This document shows positions 1 through 9,576 of a DNA stretch of 64,000 nucleotides, one piece after another (position 1 is the first letter of the stretch; each line of letters begins with the position of its first letter). This DNA comes from Halictus rubicundus (Eukaryota > Arthropoda > Insecta > Hymenoptera > Halictidae), in NCBI RefSeq assembly GCF_050948215.1, contig NC_135164.1, positions 8,375,116 to 8,439,115 of the forward strand. Reading direction: 5' to 3'. The position numbers were made by a program, and so were the translations under genes. The notes beneath the pieces are model-generated. The model was not told the DNA's origin. It was given only the letters and a program-made list of their open reading frames with translations, and did not search any database.

Positions 1-205
1 CGGTTTCTTGATCGAACTCGAGATGCGAAAATCATTTTCCAGGATCGTTTCATCCAGTCTGTAGCCGTTGATGGAAAATAGCTGCTACCATGGCACAGGT
101 GCGAACAAACAAAAGACTTTTTCGAATTCCAATACATAGAAATTGTCACAACGCAAGCGAACATAACTCATACTCCTAAATATTTAACGATACAAATTCA
201 TGGTA

Positions 206-494
206 CAGTGAAGTCTTGATCTACAATCCGTGCTGTGACATAGATCGTGTAGGACTAGTTTCTTGTCGACCGCGCCGAACGTAGAAAAGGACAGCGCGTG
301 TAACATACCGTCAATTAAACCACTAAATGCAGTTCAAATTATATCGTGTTCAATGTCATTTTAATCTGAACAATGCCGCAAATATGTTGGTGAAATAAAG
401 AAATAATGAAAAATAAAGAAGTTTCCCAGTGGAGGGGATATGCGAACCGACTAAGATCGTGTAGCACCGTTCGGCTTAGATCAAGACTTTACTG
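206..494. repeat. MITE family A (TA-flanked, pogo/Tc1-like), 289 bp
   Basis: The ends are inverted repeats: CAGTGAAGTCTTGATCTA at the left, and the reverse of GCTTAGATCAAGACTTTACTG at the right. TA at 204-205 and 495-496 fits a target duplication. Subterminal sequences (TAGATCGTGTAG and its inverse) are also inverted. Related copies lie at 59496-60095 and 61699-61897. There is no coding capacity. A CAGT start with a TA target is typical of pogo/Tc1-mariner-derived nonautonomous elements; the superfamily is inferred. Confidence 0.8.
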
Positions 495-620
495 TAGTCT
501 TTCTGTTGAGTTGGGTCTACGCGTCCTCATTGGGCCACTAGCCGTGTTCTGCTCGACATCTTCAATTTCTATGTCAAGTGGATTTGGCGAAATGTTCAGC
601 TTTCAACTATGGTAGCTTAA

Positions 621-1036
621 GGGGGCCGGCAGGCATTTGGCCTTGACTGTCACGCTATGTTATCCTGTGCCTTTTTTCTAGACATTTTACATCTTAAATA
701 AGTAAGTAATCAATTAAAAATGCACACCACCGTGTTTGTACATGTCTTTGCTAAGTCTGTATGGAGCCTTTTTTTCGATTTTTTTCGAGAGAATCTTTCA
801 GCGGCAGCCATCTTGTGACGCGATACTTGCTTCAGAATTCGAATTTTCTGCCGAATATTACAAATTACTCCACGATGAGGTAGAAATTCGCAATTTGGGC
901 TCCATACAGACGTAGATTGGACTTTTAGGAAACGCAATTGACCACTTCTAAACTGCTCATTGTAATATTGAAGCGGCAGTTTGTCTAGATTTTGACCCCT
1001 GCATACGTATATGGATTTCAAACCGTGCCGGCCCCC
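621..1036. repeat. TTAA-flanked MITE (family H), 416 bp
   Basis: An 11-bp perfect terminal inverted repeat, GGGGGCCGGCA at 621-631 and TGCCGGCCCCC at 1026-1036, is flanked on both sides by TTAA (617-620 and 1037-1040). TTAA duplication is the piggyBac hallmark. The interior has no transposase. The minus-strand frame at 710-1021 lies inside it and is not treated as a gene. No second copy was noticed in the window. Confidence 0.75.
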
Positions 1037-1040
1037 TTAA

Positions 1041-1284
1041 GGGAAGATGATCGGAGAATAACGTCCAACTGAGGTCCAATTCAGGATTGTTTTTGAACTG
1101 TTCGCAGACTTTTGCAGGACCGTTTGATCGACCGAGCGTTTCCCACCACCTGGGCGCCCGTTCCAAGCCCATTCTTATGTACAACTTCTAATGGATGTTA
1201 GACGAAGCTAGGTCTAACAAAAGGGCCGAGAGACAACGCGCTACGCGAAGACAGCCTAAAGGCGAATATCACTGCCCGCGTGGT
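1041..1284. other. Sequence immediately 3' of the visible exon
   Basis: This stretch is either 3' UTR or the next intron of the minus-strand gene. I see no LIM-domain cysteines, no minus-strand AATAAA and no convincing further exon. Confidence 0.4.
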
Positions 1285-2337
1285 TTAAGACTTTCTCGAG
1301 GGACAGTTAGATTGCTGTTCGGTCCTAACCTCGGTCGCTGGGCTCTGGTTGTGCGCCACGCGATCCACGGTGATGAACGGTGTCACTGGAGGTGTCGTAG
1401 GTGTCTTGCCCTGAGGTACCACCACCTTTTCGCAAATTTCCACCACCGTTCGACGTCTATCGGCAGCCAGTGTCTCTTCACCCACCGTCACCTGGTGTTT
1501 CGTGCTGGACGAAAGGGAGGATGGAACGTGTTTCGCGAAGGACACGGACGATTGTTCTAGACTGGAGGAGCTTGGAACCGGTATGCAGGAGCCGGATGGA
1601 ATATTGGCCGACGCCGTGCCATTCGAACTAACGGGAACAGGTATCTCCGAGGCTTTTGGGAACTGTGGCGAACACACCTGACCGCATGGACTCTTGGCGT
1701 TCGACGTTCTCGACTTGATTGACGGCGGTTTCGGTGAAGAAGGTGAGACGGGCGGGCTCAGAGAGGACGTGGAACTCGTTGGCGACGATTTGCTGCTGGT
1801 TGTCTTTCGAGGGAACGGAGTAGGGATCTTGGATGTCGACCGCGGTGATGTGACCGGCGTGGTCTTCGTGGCTTCCTTCGCGGAAGAGAAGGCTGAGGTA
1901 GCGTTGGACTCTAACTGCAGGGTCGTTGGAACTGTGACTGTCCTGCCGGCCGACACAGGACAGCTCTCTTTCATCGAATCCAACGACGCCGACAATGAAC
2001 CAGGGACCTTTGCAGAGTCCGCTTTCGAAATACTTTCGCTCGTCTCGTCGATAACGCAATCTTGCTCCTCCGCGAGGAGCTTGGAAATCGACGATGCGTT
2101 CGTTTCTTTGGTTGGCTGAGATTCGGCCTTGGCATCGGTGAGCTCTTTGGGTGCTGATGACTTTGGCTTGGGAGGGGTCTCCGGGGGTGTTCTTCGCGGG
2201 GGTACTTTGGGACTTTGGTATACGATCGGGCGACACGTAGCGGGACAGGAGCGAAGTGTGCGAGAGTTAGTAACCTCTGTGTGAGCTTGCGATTGTGATT
2301 TGTTAGTCGATAGTTCCCCAGAAGTGTCAGCAGTACC
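1285..2337 (-). CDS. 3'-most visible exon of an LMO7/LIMCH1 (smash)-like gene: Pro/Ser/Thr-rich region
   Basis: Seen: the acceptor (TTGGTTCTCTAG) sits just above 2337, and an open frame of 350 codons runs to TAA at 1285-1287. The frame starts at a codon boundary, matching the phase-0 donor at 3910. Residues about 40-60 are proline-rich (PPRRTPPETPPKPK), of the kind that can bind SH3 domains. About 80-110 are acidic and mixed (SISKLLAEEQDCVIDE), and roughly 140-230 are low-complexity Ser/Pro/Thr. There is no zinc-binding Cys/His pattern. Family members usually end in a LIM domain, so either this isoform ends at the TAA or the exon is spliced earlier. The in-frame GAG|GTTAGG near the 3' end is a weak candidate donor. 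No minus-strand AATAAA is evident at 1-1284, which argues that the transcript continues left of the window. The coding status is well supported; the exact 3' end is not. Confidence 0.78.
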   Translation of the reverse strand, partial: GTADTSGELSTNKSQSQAHTEVTNSRTLRSCPATCRPIVYQSPKVPPRRTPPETPPKPKSSAPKELTDAKAESQPTKETNASSISKLLAEEQDCVIDETSESISKADSAKVPGSLSASLDSMKESCPVSAGRTVTVPTTLQLESNATSAFSSAKEATKTTPVTSPRSTSKIPTPFPRKTTSSKSSPTSSTSSLSPPVSPSSPKPPSIKSRTSNAKSPCGQVCSPQFPKASEIPVPVSSNGTASANIPSGSCIPVPSSSSLEQSSVSFAKHVPSSLSSSTKHQVTVGEETLAADRRRTVVEICEKVVVPQGKTPTTPPVTPFITVDRVAHNQSPATEVRTEQQSNCPSRKS

Positions 2338-3244
2338 CTAGAGAACCAAACAGTTATTGGATAGATCGAATCGCCTCTGACGTCCCTTAACCGAACTACT
2401 TAAATAGATTTAGTGTCATCGTTTAACGGTTGCTGATCCGAATACACAGAGTGGCGCAGTCTAACTTGAGTACACCGAGTATCTTGTTCGTCGTTGATCA
2501 TGGGAAAACGTGACTGGGTTCACGGTGATCAATTTTCTGTAAACACAACAGTTTTCTCGAGGACACAACTTCCAAGATTTCAAGGGTAATGTAACATCTC
2601 AAGGGAAAACATGATTAAAGTTATTCTCAAGGTCACATTCTCTGCGGTTCGAGGTCATCGATTTTTATTTCTCGAGGTTACGCGAAGATCGCGATATTAT
2701 AGTACAGATCATTGAATTTTGTTTGGCTTTGGCTGTTACGTAAGAATATCAAAAGAACATTGTGTGACCTTGAGAGTTCGGAAAATGTTACCTTACAATA
2801 TTTGCTTCTTCGAACCTAATCTGAAGATACTCAGGGTGTACAAGTTAGCTGGACCAGCCTGTATATTTAAGGACCTGTCCTAAAACACTCGAAATCAGAA
2901 TGTGATATGAAATTCTTGAAATATTGGAATGAACTTCGCGCAATGACTGTTCTTCATGAATGAAAACATACATCGACACGTAAACATGTGAGCCTTCCGT
3001 AAATCAATGTCTGATATAACTACTTTGAATTTAAACTAGATTTAGGATATTGAAATTTTGAAAATATGTTTTTACAAATCTTGCAGCCACCTTGAACATA
3101 CTGCACGAGTGTCTAGATAGATTTGTTTCGATCGAATGTCTTCGAAGTTGATTACCAATTTGCTTGTGACATTTTTCTGATTGAAATGACACCAATCATG
3201 GCACAATTTGCACCGTATTCACTTGTTTAATTCGCGATTGAGTA

Positions 3245-3392
3245 GAACCTTGATTATCCGAACGGATCAGCTACAGTGTTAGCTTAGATCTCTACTAATT
3301 TGTGATTTATTAATCGTGTTGTATATGCATCGCTTTGGATTTAACTGCTCACAATGTGAAATTAAAGAATATATTCGGATAACCAAGGTTCT
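3245..3392. repeat. MITE family C (pogo-like), about 150 bp
   Basis: The termini are inverted: AGAACCTTGATTATCCGAA at the left, and TTCGGATAACCAAGGTTCT at the right, about 19 bp with one mismatch. TA sits on both outer edges. The CAG of the full end (CAGTAGAACC) is mutated here; a similar start, TACAGTAGAATCGCGTTTATTCGAA, occurs near 26677. Confidence 0.65.
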
Positions 3393-3422
3393 AGTGTATC
3401 GCGACTTACACAATCAAATGTA

Positions 3423-3612
3423 CTGTGACTTCTCTATATATGACGCCAAGGCCTGGATGATAAGCGTCGCAGAATTATCCCCACTACCGAGGGGTATACC
3501 CCGCGAGGGGCCTCGGACGCCGAGGAGTGTAAACATAACACGGCTCGGGTCTCCTAGACGATACAAGACGCTGGCAAGACCCGTGTTGCCGACATATATC
3601 GAGAATTCACAG
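3423..3612. repeat. MITE family B, full-length copy, 190 bp
   Basis: The ends are CTGTGACTTCTCTATATATG and the inverse of CATATATCGAGAATTCACAG, flanked by TA at 3421-3422 and 3613-3614. The interior motifs GATAAGCGTCGCAGAATTATCCCC and AGTGTAAACATAACACGGCTC recur in the copies at 20220 and 59759. Confidence 0.85.
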
Positions 3613-3909
3613 TACTCCGAATTATGCAATGTTTGCCCTCATTTTAATCGGACAAGTGTCGCAGATATGTTGGCAAATGTTGAACAACGAAATCCGAAGC
3701 AGAAGACATTGACGTAGAACGACTCACCTTCGCAAATTTGGACAAAAGCTATTTCAAATCGGCGTCCAACGGTCTCCGAAGCAACGACACTACATAATAT
3801 ATTCCACGTGACGATATAAAACTTCCACAGGATCCAGATCAGCAGATACGACGAAAACCGAGCTTGTCCGATAGAAGAAGAAACATGCAACGTCACAATC
3901 ACGACTTAC

Positions 3910-5295
3910 CTTCTTTGTTACTACTGCTTCCTGTTGGCTGGCAGAACTGTTCGGTATTTCGGTGACGGGAGTGCTCTCTTCGGCAACGTTCTCCTTCGCC
4001 GTCTCGTCGCGAGGTTCCTCGGGTTTCTCTTCGATGACTTCCTGCCTCTCGATGATGGCGCTGTGGTGCACGATGTCCTCGTCCACCGGTTCGTCGGCTT
4101 GGCTGACGGAGCAGCTGACGTCGGCCGTGTGGATCCCCGAGTCCTCGCGATCGGTGTCGTTCAGAAGCTCCGCGGACGAGGAGGACGCCGGGTAACGTCT
4201 ACCGTAATCGAGCTCTTCCAGGCTTTGTACACGCTCGAAGGTGTCGGGACCGCTCGAAGCGTCTGCGTCCAGCGAGTCCAGGCTCCTGTGGAAAGCAGCT
4301 CTCGGCACGCGATACTCTGAATCGGGTGAAGAGCTTCTCTCGCTGGGCGTGGAGGTGTCGATTCTGTTCTCCGGATCCCGGAAGCACAACGAATGTTTCC
4401 CAACGAAGGATCTCTTGTCGGTGGACTCTTTGCTTCTGACCGCGTCCAGGGCGCTCAGCCGGTCCTTTATCGTCCTGGCAGATAGCTCGCCGTTGTGCCG
4501 GGATTCGTGAGCGGTCCCTGGCACCGACGACTCGTCGCTGCTGCTGTACTTCTCGAGCGTCGACAATCTCTCCCGAAGAGGTCTGACCGTCTCCAATTCC
4601 TCGGTGCTCAGCTTCCGGTGAACGGAGCTCTTGCTCTCCCTCTCCGAAGCCTGTTTCTCCAGATGGGACAGTCTCTCCCGGATCGAGCTCATGTCACCGG
4701 ACAGTCTGTTCAACGACTTGCCGCCGCTCTTCTCGGTGATCTCCGGTTGTTCGTGCTTCTGCTTCTCCAGGTTCGACAGTCTTTCCTTGATCGATTTCGT
4801 ACCGGTGAAATCGCCGGAGAGCCTATTGTTCGCTTTACCATCGTTGCTCTTCGCCGTCGCTTTCTCGAAGATCTCCCGCCTCTTCAGTATGTCGACCTTG
4901 ACCACGGGCATCGCCGACTTGCTGCTCTCGTCGTTCAAACTCGTTTTCGAACCGTTCGTCGATGATTTCGCGCTGTCCAGCTTCGCGTCCAAGCTGACCA
5001 ACGATCTTCTCGGTATGTTCTGCGACACCCTTGACACGTAACTGCGGATCGCACCTTCGTACGTGTACTCTTCAGGTTCGGGGGAGCTGGTCGTCGCTGT
5101 TGTCGCCGAGTCGTACTCCTGGTTGTTGTGGTTATGGTTGCTGTGGAACCCATTGCCGAACGGTTTCTTCGTGGTCGTGGTCGTCGAAGGGACCGTGCTC
5201 CCTGAAGACGATGTTACGTCGTTGCCCATCACGTTCTCGCTGGGCACGTTGTCTAGATCCGAGTGGTTCTTCTCTATTTCGCTGTCTCTGTCGCT
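3910..5295 (-). CDS. Long central exon of the LMO7/LIMCH1 (smash)-like gene, with four RLSxLE repeats
   Basis: Seen: acceptor TTTGTTTTCAG above 5295 and donor AAG|GTAAGT at 3909-3904, giving 462 codons in phase 0-0. In exon residues: 1-75 are acidic then Ser/Thr/His/Asn-rich; 76-100 form an ordered-looking block (YTYEGAIRSYVSRVSQNIPRR); 130-146 are basic (VKVDILKRREIFEKA). Four repeats lie at about 168-179, 204-215, 238-249 and 275-286, consensus (I/L)(K/R)(E/D)RLSxL(E/D)K. A Ser-rich segment at 320-375 contains RSLDSLDADAS. An acidic block at 380-440 starts REDSGIHTADVS. Predominantly disordered, with short helices in the repeats. The arrangement suits a cytoskeletal or junctional scaffold, which is the known role of LMO7/smash proteins. 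The family assignment rests mainly on the upstream exons. Reading past the donor reaches a stop at 3790 and looks like unspliced intron. Confidence 0.9.
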
Positions 5296-5991
5296 CTGAA
5301 AACAAAGTTGTCAGTTCTTCTGTGAGTTTGGTCATGACATTCATTCCTGGACATTTCATGATTCGATTATCTTTAAGTGGACTTTCAAGGTCGATGTTGT
5401 GAGTTATTCTATGGAGATAGGTACAATTGTTGCTGAATTTAGTCTGTTCTGAAATGTATTGGTTCAGGGAACTAAACAGTCAACATGAACCTTCGAACAA
5501 TGTAGTGACAATATAATATTGAGAATGATATTACAGTTTTTAAGCTGAGACCATAGGTTATTGGATCCCAATTTTTGTAAGTCTGTCAACAAAAGGGAAA
5601 TGTACAATAACTTTTTAACCTAGCGAATTTCATTTATATCAGCAGAAATAATAAAGTAAGCTATCGAGGAAACGACCTCGATAGACAAATTAATATGGAC
5701 GCATTAAACTAAAGTCGACTAGAAGCGTAGTGATAGTTGGTTGACCAAGATTTTTTGTATTCTACAAAATTCAGTTATTCAAAACTTTGTTGTCTGATAT
5801 CTTGTCTGTATTGTTCGAAGATTCTATGTTCCGGCCGTTTTAAGTTCACATTGGAATCGCGGGAAGAAAAGAATAGAGCGTCAACATTCAATGATACAGA
5901 TCGCATAGTACAACTCGTATATCAATTTAGGAAGAAATCGGTCTCTGCTTGGTAAGCGTAATTCTATTACTGAATCGGACGTTCATCTTAC
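5296..5991 (-). other. Intron of the smash-like gene
   Basis: A 696-bp intron with donor GTAAGAT (5991 downward) and acceptor TTTTCAG (5296-5302). I see no repeats or other genes in it. Confidence 0.85.
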
Positions 5992-6279
5992 CAGGACACT
6001 GTGCGTGTCATCGTGAGTGTCGCCGCTGACCGAGCTCTTTCCACTGCTGGTGCCTATGCCAAGGTCGCTCAAGTCATTAGCATCCTCCTCGTGATACATG
6101 GCCAGGCTGATACTGAGTTTGCGACCCCTGTTGCCTCTCTCCTCCATCATTTCCGAGAAAGTTTTGCTTCGACGACGCTGCCGATCGTGTTCCTCCAGCT
6201 CGAGTTTCTTCACCTCCACCACTCGCTCGATTATGTGCTCCTGGCGCTTCCTTCGACTGCTCTTCCAATTGTCCAGATT
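5992..6279 (-). CDS. Exon encoding the LMO7/LIMCH1 (DUF4757-like) core
   Basis: Seen: acceptor CTGTTTACAG above 6279 and donor CTG|GTAAGAT below 5992, giving 96 codons in phase 0-0. The exon opens NLDNWKSSRRKRQEHIIERV, continues as a charged amphipathic helix (VVEVKKLELEEHDRQRRR), then SKTFSEMMEERG, and ends in an acidic Ser/Gly-rich tail (DLSDLGIGTSSGKSSVSGD). Joined to the previous exon it gives EDWQSNLDNWKSSRRK without a break. Known: a W-containing DDW/NLDxWKxxRR motif followed by a long charged helix is characteristic of LMO7 and LIMCH1 proteins and of Drosophila smash, an actomyosin and cell-junction regulator in epithelia. Inference: this is the insect member of that family. The resemblance is recalled from the family, not searched. 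The exon itself is certain; the name is moderately sure. Confidence 0.92.
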
Positions 6280-6428
6280 CTGTAAACAGATTACAAGCAA
6301 TGCTTCGGAGGCAAAAAGAGCTCGAGAAATTCTCGAATAATCTTTCAAATGTTGAAAATTATTTTTCGATTTATCTCGGGACACGCCCGTGGACTACTTT
6401 ATGGTAATAGATGAGTTTCTGATTATAC

Positions 6429-6617
6429 CGATTGCCAATCCTCCGGGTCATCGCGGACCTCTTGTTTGATTTTCTTCACCTCTTGAACCTTCTGCAGCTG
6501 CTCCTGCGCGGTACGATACAATGAGCATGGTCCAACTTTGACGAATTGAAGAGGATTGGTTGCTTGCTTCGGAGGCGTTTTCAGTGTGGTCTTTAATTTT
6601 GGCGGCTCGTGTGTGAT
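6429..6617 (-). CDS. Exon encoding the segment just before the LMO7/LIMCH1-like core
   Basis: Seen: acceptor TCGTCGTTTTCAG above 6617 and donor TCG|GTATAATC below 6429, giving 63 codons in phase 0-0. It begins ITHEPPKLKTTLKTPPKQ (basic, proline-containing), then FVKVGPCSLYRTAQEQ, a helix QLQKVQEVKKIKQEVRD, and ends DDPEDWQS. The terminal DWQS joins exactly to NLDNW in the next exon, 149 bp away, which strongly supports both splice sites. The intron upstream of this exon carries a TTAA-target MITE (6663-6825) whose edge is about 45 bp from the acceptor. The charged helix plus DWQS motif is part of the region recognised as LMO7/LIMCH1-like. Confidence 0.9.
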
Positions 6618-6662
6618 CTGAAAACGACGAACAAGTTATGCTCGATTCTGTCCCTTTATTAA

Positions 6663-6825
6663 CACCAAACCTACCGAGCATTAGAAACGACCGATCCGGG
6701 TTGCCTTATAAAAATTATACGATTGAATTTGTTGCACGTGTGCTTCCAGTAATGAAATCTACAGTCTACGTAATTCCAATAATTGTGAAATAAAAACCGA
6801 TCGTGTGACTGTGGTAGGTTCAGTG
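6663..6825. repeat. TTAA-target MITE family D, 163 bp
   Basis: The ends are CACCAAACCTACC and the inverse of GGTAGGTTCAGTG, flanked by TTAA at 6659-6662 and 6826-6829. Related copies are at 14073-14279 and 29369-29544. It sits in an intron about 45 bp upstream of an exon acceptor. Confidence 0.75.
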
Positions 6826-8116
6826 TTAATTTAGCTGATTACGAACATCACCGTGTCCGTAAATACATCCCGTTTCGAATCGGCATTGCAGTGTTTTCAT
6901 ATTTCACCGAATTCTTTATCCTTTATGCATTCGCGATGCATATTAATGACGATGCAATTATGATCGATGGGAAAATAACATTTCTGACCGAGGATAAATT
7001 TCGTTCTCTGTTGCTATTGTGTTCCGATCATCATCTGTCAACTTTCTCACGCTCGAGGTATTTTATCAATTGCGAGATAGCATTATCATTCATTATCGGA
7101 ATAATCCTAAAGGCGCAATTACGGTGACGGAGGCTCGTGGCGACACGCTGTCTTGACAAACTTGAATTGCTCTTGGGATTTGCTTGCCGCGGAAATTTCT
7201 TCGGTGAGAGGGCGCGACTCCGAGCAGAGTATAATGAAGTGCCATAGTGTCGCAGCCCGCTTCAAAAAGAATAGGTCAAGACGAGTCGTTGGCCGAGGAA
7301 AGGGGAAAGCCAGCAACGCGGGGTTACGAATCAATAGGGACATCGTTTGCCATAATTTCGAAGTGGATTTGTATTTCTACGCTTGGGCAAACTCTTAGCA
7401 TCGAAAATATTAACAATATTTTTATTCCCGAGTGATCCAACATAAATGCAGTACTTCTCGGGAATTTGATGCAATTGACCCTTATCGACAGGGTTGCTCG
7501 ATGCCAAATGAAATAGACCGTTCACCATTTGTAGCATGATTTCAATCATCCGTGTCTGAAACTGGCCAAGTAATTTCGCGTTCGATCAAAACTGAATTCG
7601 TCTCAGCGAATTTTTAAGTCGTACGCATCGAAGCGTGCTCCTGACTGACAACCTGGCTGATTATTAACGGCTTAAGAGAAACCTTTCTCCAGCTTTCAAG
7701 GGGTTCAGCTTCCGCGTGAAATGTCTAGGACAAGCGTCGATAACGAACAATCTCGAGAAAAGGAGGACACTTCCCATGGCAGGGTACATTTGAAATGAAA
7801 TGTACTGAAAAGAAGAATTTGAATACTTCTATCCGAATAAGACACTGTTATTTCTTCCTTTTCCCTGATCACAATTTTCTCCAATTTATGGTACCAAACC
7901 AGAAAAAATATTTGATATACCATCTTTTTGTCCCGAAGTATAGTCGCGACAAAAAGAGGCAGTAAAGTTGTAACGATTCGCAAAAAATAAGTAGGCGTAA
8001 TTTAAAACAGTAAGAGCATTAGAACCTACTAAACATATTAAGAAAGGAACTATTTCACTCCAGTTTGCCAATTTTTATTTCGGTAGTTATACTTATTATA
8101 TTGAAAAGCGACAGTA

Positions 8117-8138
8117 GCTCTCTCTCTCTCTCTCTCTG
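8117..8138. repeat. CT microsatellite
   Basis: An uninterrupted run of about eleven CT dinucleotides in an intron. Confidence 0.9.
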
Positions 8139-8497
8139 TATTTAGTGGTCTGCGATTTTGCGAGTTGAAGGAGACGTGATGTAACGGGATTGTAACCCTG
8201 AAGGGAACAATGAATGAATACTACTGTTTCGGTAGTTACGGCTCAGTCATACATATACTGATACACAGTGTCACCGGTTGAGGGGAGGGAGCACGAATCG
8301 GTAGAAGGGGAAATTAGGGTGGGGAAACGAGTCTTGATCTGGCGAGATCATGCTCGTACATGGACAACCTAGTGGTTAGCATTCGCGGCAACCTGGAAAT
8401 TGGCACTCGTACCGACATCAACAAAAATGAACACTTGCAATTTTACCATTTCACCGTCGACATGATTTTTTATTTAGAATAATTCACATTATCTCAC

Positions 8498-8644
8498 CGT
8501 CCTCTCATTTCGCCGCTCCGTGGCGGCGCTCTGCGAGGCAGGCATCCTTCCGTTCCTTCCTCCTTCTCTCTCGTCTTCGGGGAGCTCCTCCTCTTCAGTG
8601 TAGCACGACTCGTCGCACGGCCCGGCCCATCCTACGCCTCGTCC
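8498..8644 (-). CDS. Acidic exon of the LMO7/LIMCH1 (smash)-like gene
   Basis: Seen: acceptor TGCTCGGTTCCAG above 8644 and donor ACG|GTGAGATAA below 8498, giving 49 codons in phase 0-0. The peptide starts GRGVGWAGPCDESCYTEEEE, continues LPEDEREGGRNGRM and ends SAATERRNERT. It keeps the frame of the exon at 6429-6617, is GC-rich compared with the flanks, and sits in the correct order and strand. No known domain is recognised. It could be a cassette exon, because skipping it would not change the frame. It is supported by splice sites, frame and composition, but not by homology. Confidence 0.75.
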
Positions 8645-9080
8645 CTGGAACCGAGCAACAGGAAACCTTATTAACCGGCGAACTGACAGGAAATGAACTT
8701 CTGGAGGTGGTGTTCCAGATCGCAGACAGCGCTGCGTCGCGTCCAGACGATTTCATGCATCGCGACCATTGTCCTCCTCGGCAATTGTCTTCCTCCGACA
8801 AGGAAACGTACCCTACAGATTTTAGCATTTCAGCGCGTCTCCGGATTTTAGCATTAGAATTGCCGAGTATTTTCGGGAGCTTGAAAGAAGTCACTTGGAA
8901 CGATTGCGAGAACGGTACGCCCCGAGTCGCACGTGTTTCCGGTTATGGCCGACAATAAGCGGTCACACATACTAGCGTGTGCCCTCCTCAAAGTCTGAAC
9001 AATGGGATTACGGAAGCATCGATGGTGAAGAGCAGGTCTGGTCTGGCGCAGTTGACTTCTTTTCAGCTCCCGATACAGTA

Positions 9081-9576
9081 CAGCGTATACTCGATACATG
9101 TCCAAACACGGGTCTAGCCACGGACATAGATCGGCCAGGAGATACTATTCTTTGATCAACGCGACCTTACGCTAACGAGCAAAACTGTGTCTACAGTATT
9201 CGAAGCAACAGAACTTTTTAAAAATTAGATCAAATGACTTGAATTTTATTGAGAAGTTAGAAGGATTAGTTTATTAGACGAGGTGTAAAAAATTTTTTAA
9301 CAAAAAGTTTGAATTGGTCGGAATCGCAAAAGAGATAGTAAAAGTTGGTTTTTTCAGCTTTTTTATCTGAGCCTGTATTGAACATTTAAAGAACGTATTT
9401 GATTCGCTCGAATAAATTATATCCATGCTGAAAATTTCATCGATATTGGTTAATTCGTTTACGAGTTACAAACGATTAAACTTCGTGGCTCCTCGCGGGG
9501 TATACTCCGCGGTAGTGGGGATAATTCCACGACGTTTATCATCCAGGCCTTGGCGCCATATATAGAGAAATCACTG
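9081..9576. repeat. MITE family B copy split by an insertion or rearrangement
   Basis: The left part (9081-9137) begins CAGCGTATACTCGATACATGTCC after TA and runs to GGCCAGGAGATACT. The right part (about 9480-9576) starts CTTCGTGGCTCCTCGCGGGG and ends GCCATATATAGAGAAATCACTG. In full copies these blocks are separated by roughly 50 bp; here about 340 bp of unrelated AT-rich DNA intervenes. Confidence 0.65.

Larger units (their letters stand above)
2338..3909 (-). other. Intron of the smash-like gene, repeat-bearing
   Basis: It is bounded by donor GTAAGT (3909-3904) and acceptor CTAG (2341-2338). The part from about 3160 to 3700 is a mosaic of MITE sequence (listed separately); 2338-3150 shows nothing recognisable. 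Confidence 0.75.
6618..8497 (-). other. Intron of the smash-like gene
   Basis: It runs from donor GTGAGATAA (8497 downward) to acceptor TTTTCAG (6618 upward). It contains a TTAA MITE (6663-6825) and a CT microsatellite (8117-8138). Nothing else is recognised. Confidence 0.75.

Noticed and set aside
3790..3909. Continuation of the long exon frame past the donor to a stop at 3790
   Set aside because: A perfect GTAAGT donor precedes it in phase, and the added residues are compositionally unlike the exon; best read as retained intron.
4199..5402. Many overlapping frames on both strands across the long exon
   Set aside because: Shadows of the real GC-rich coding exon in other frames.
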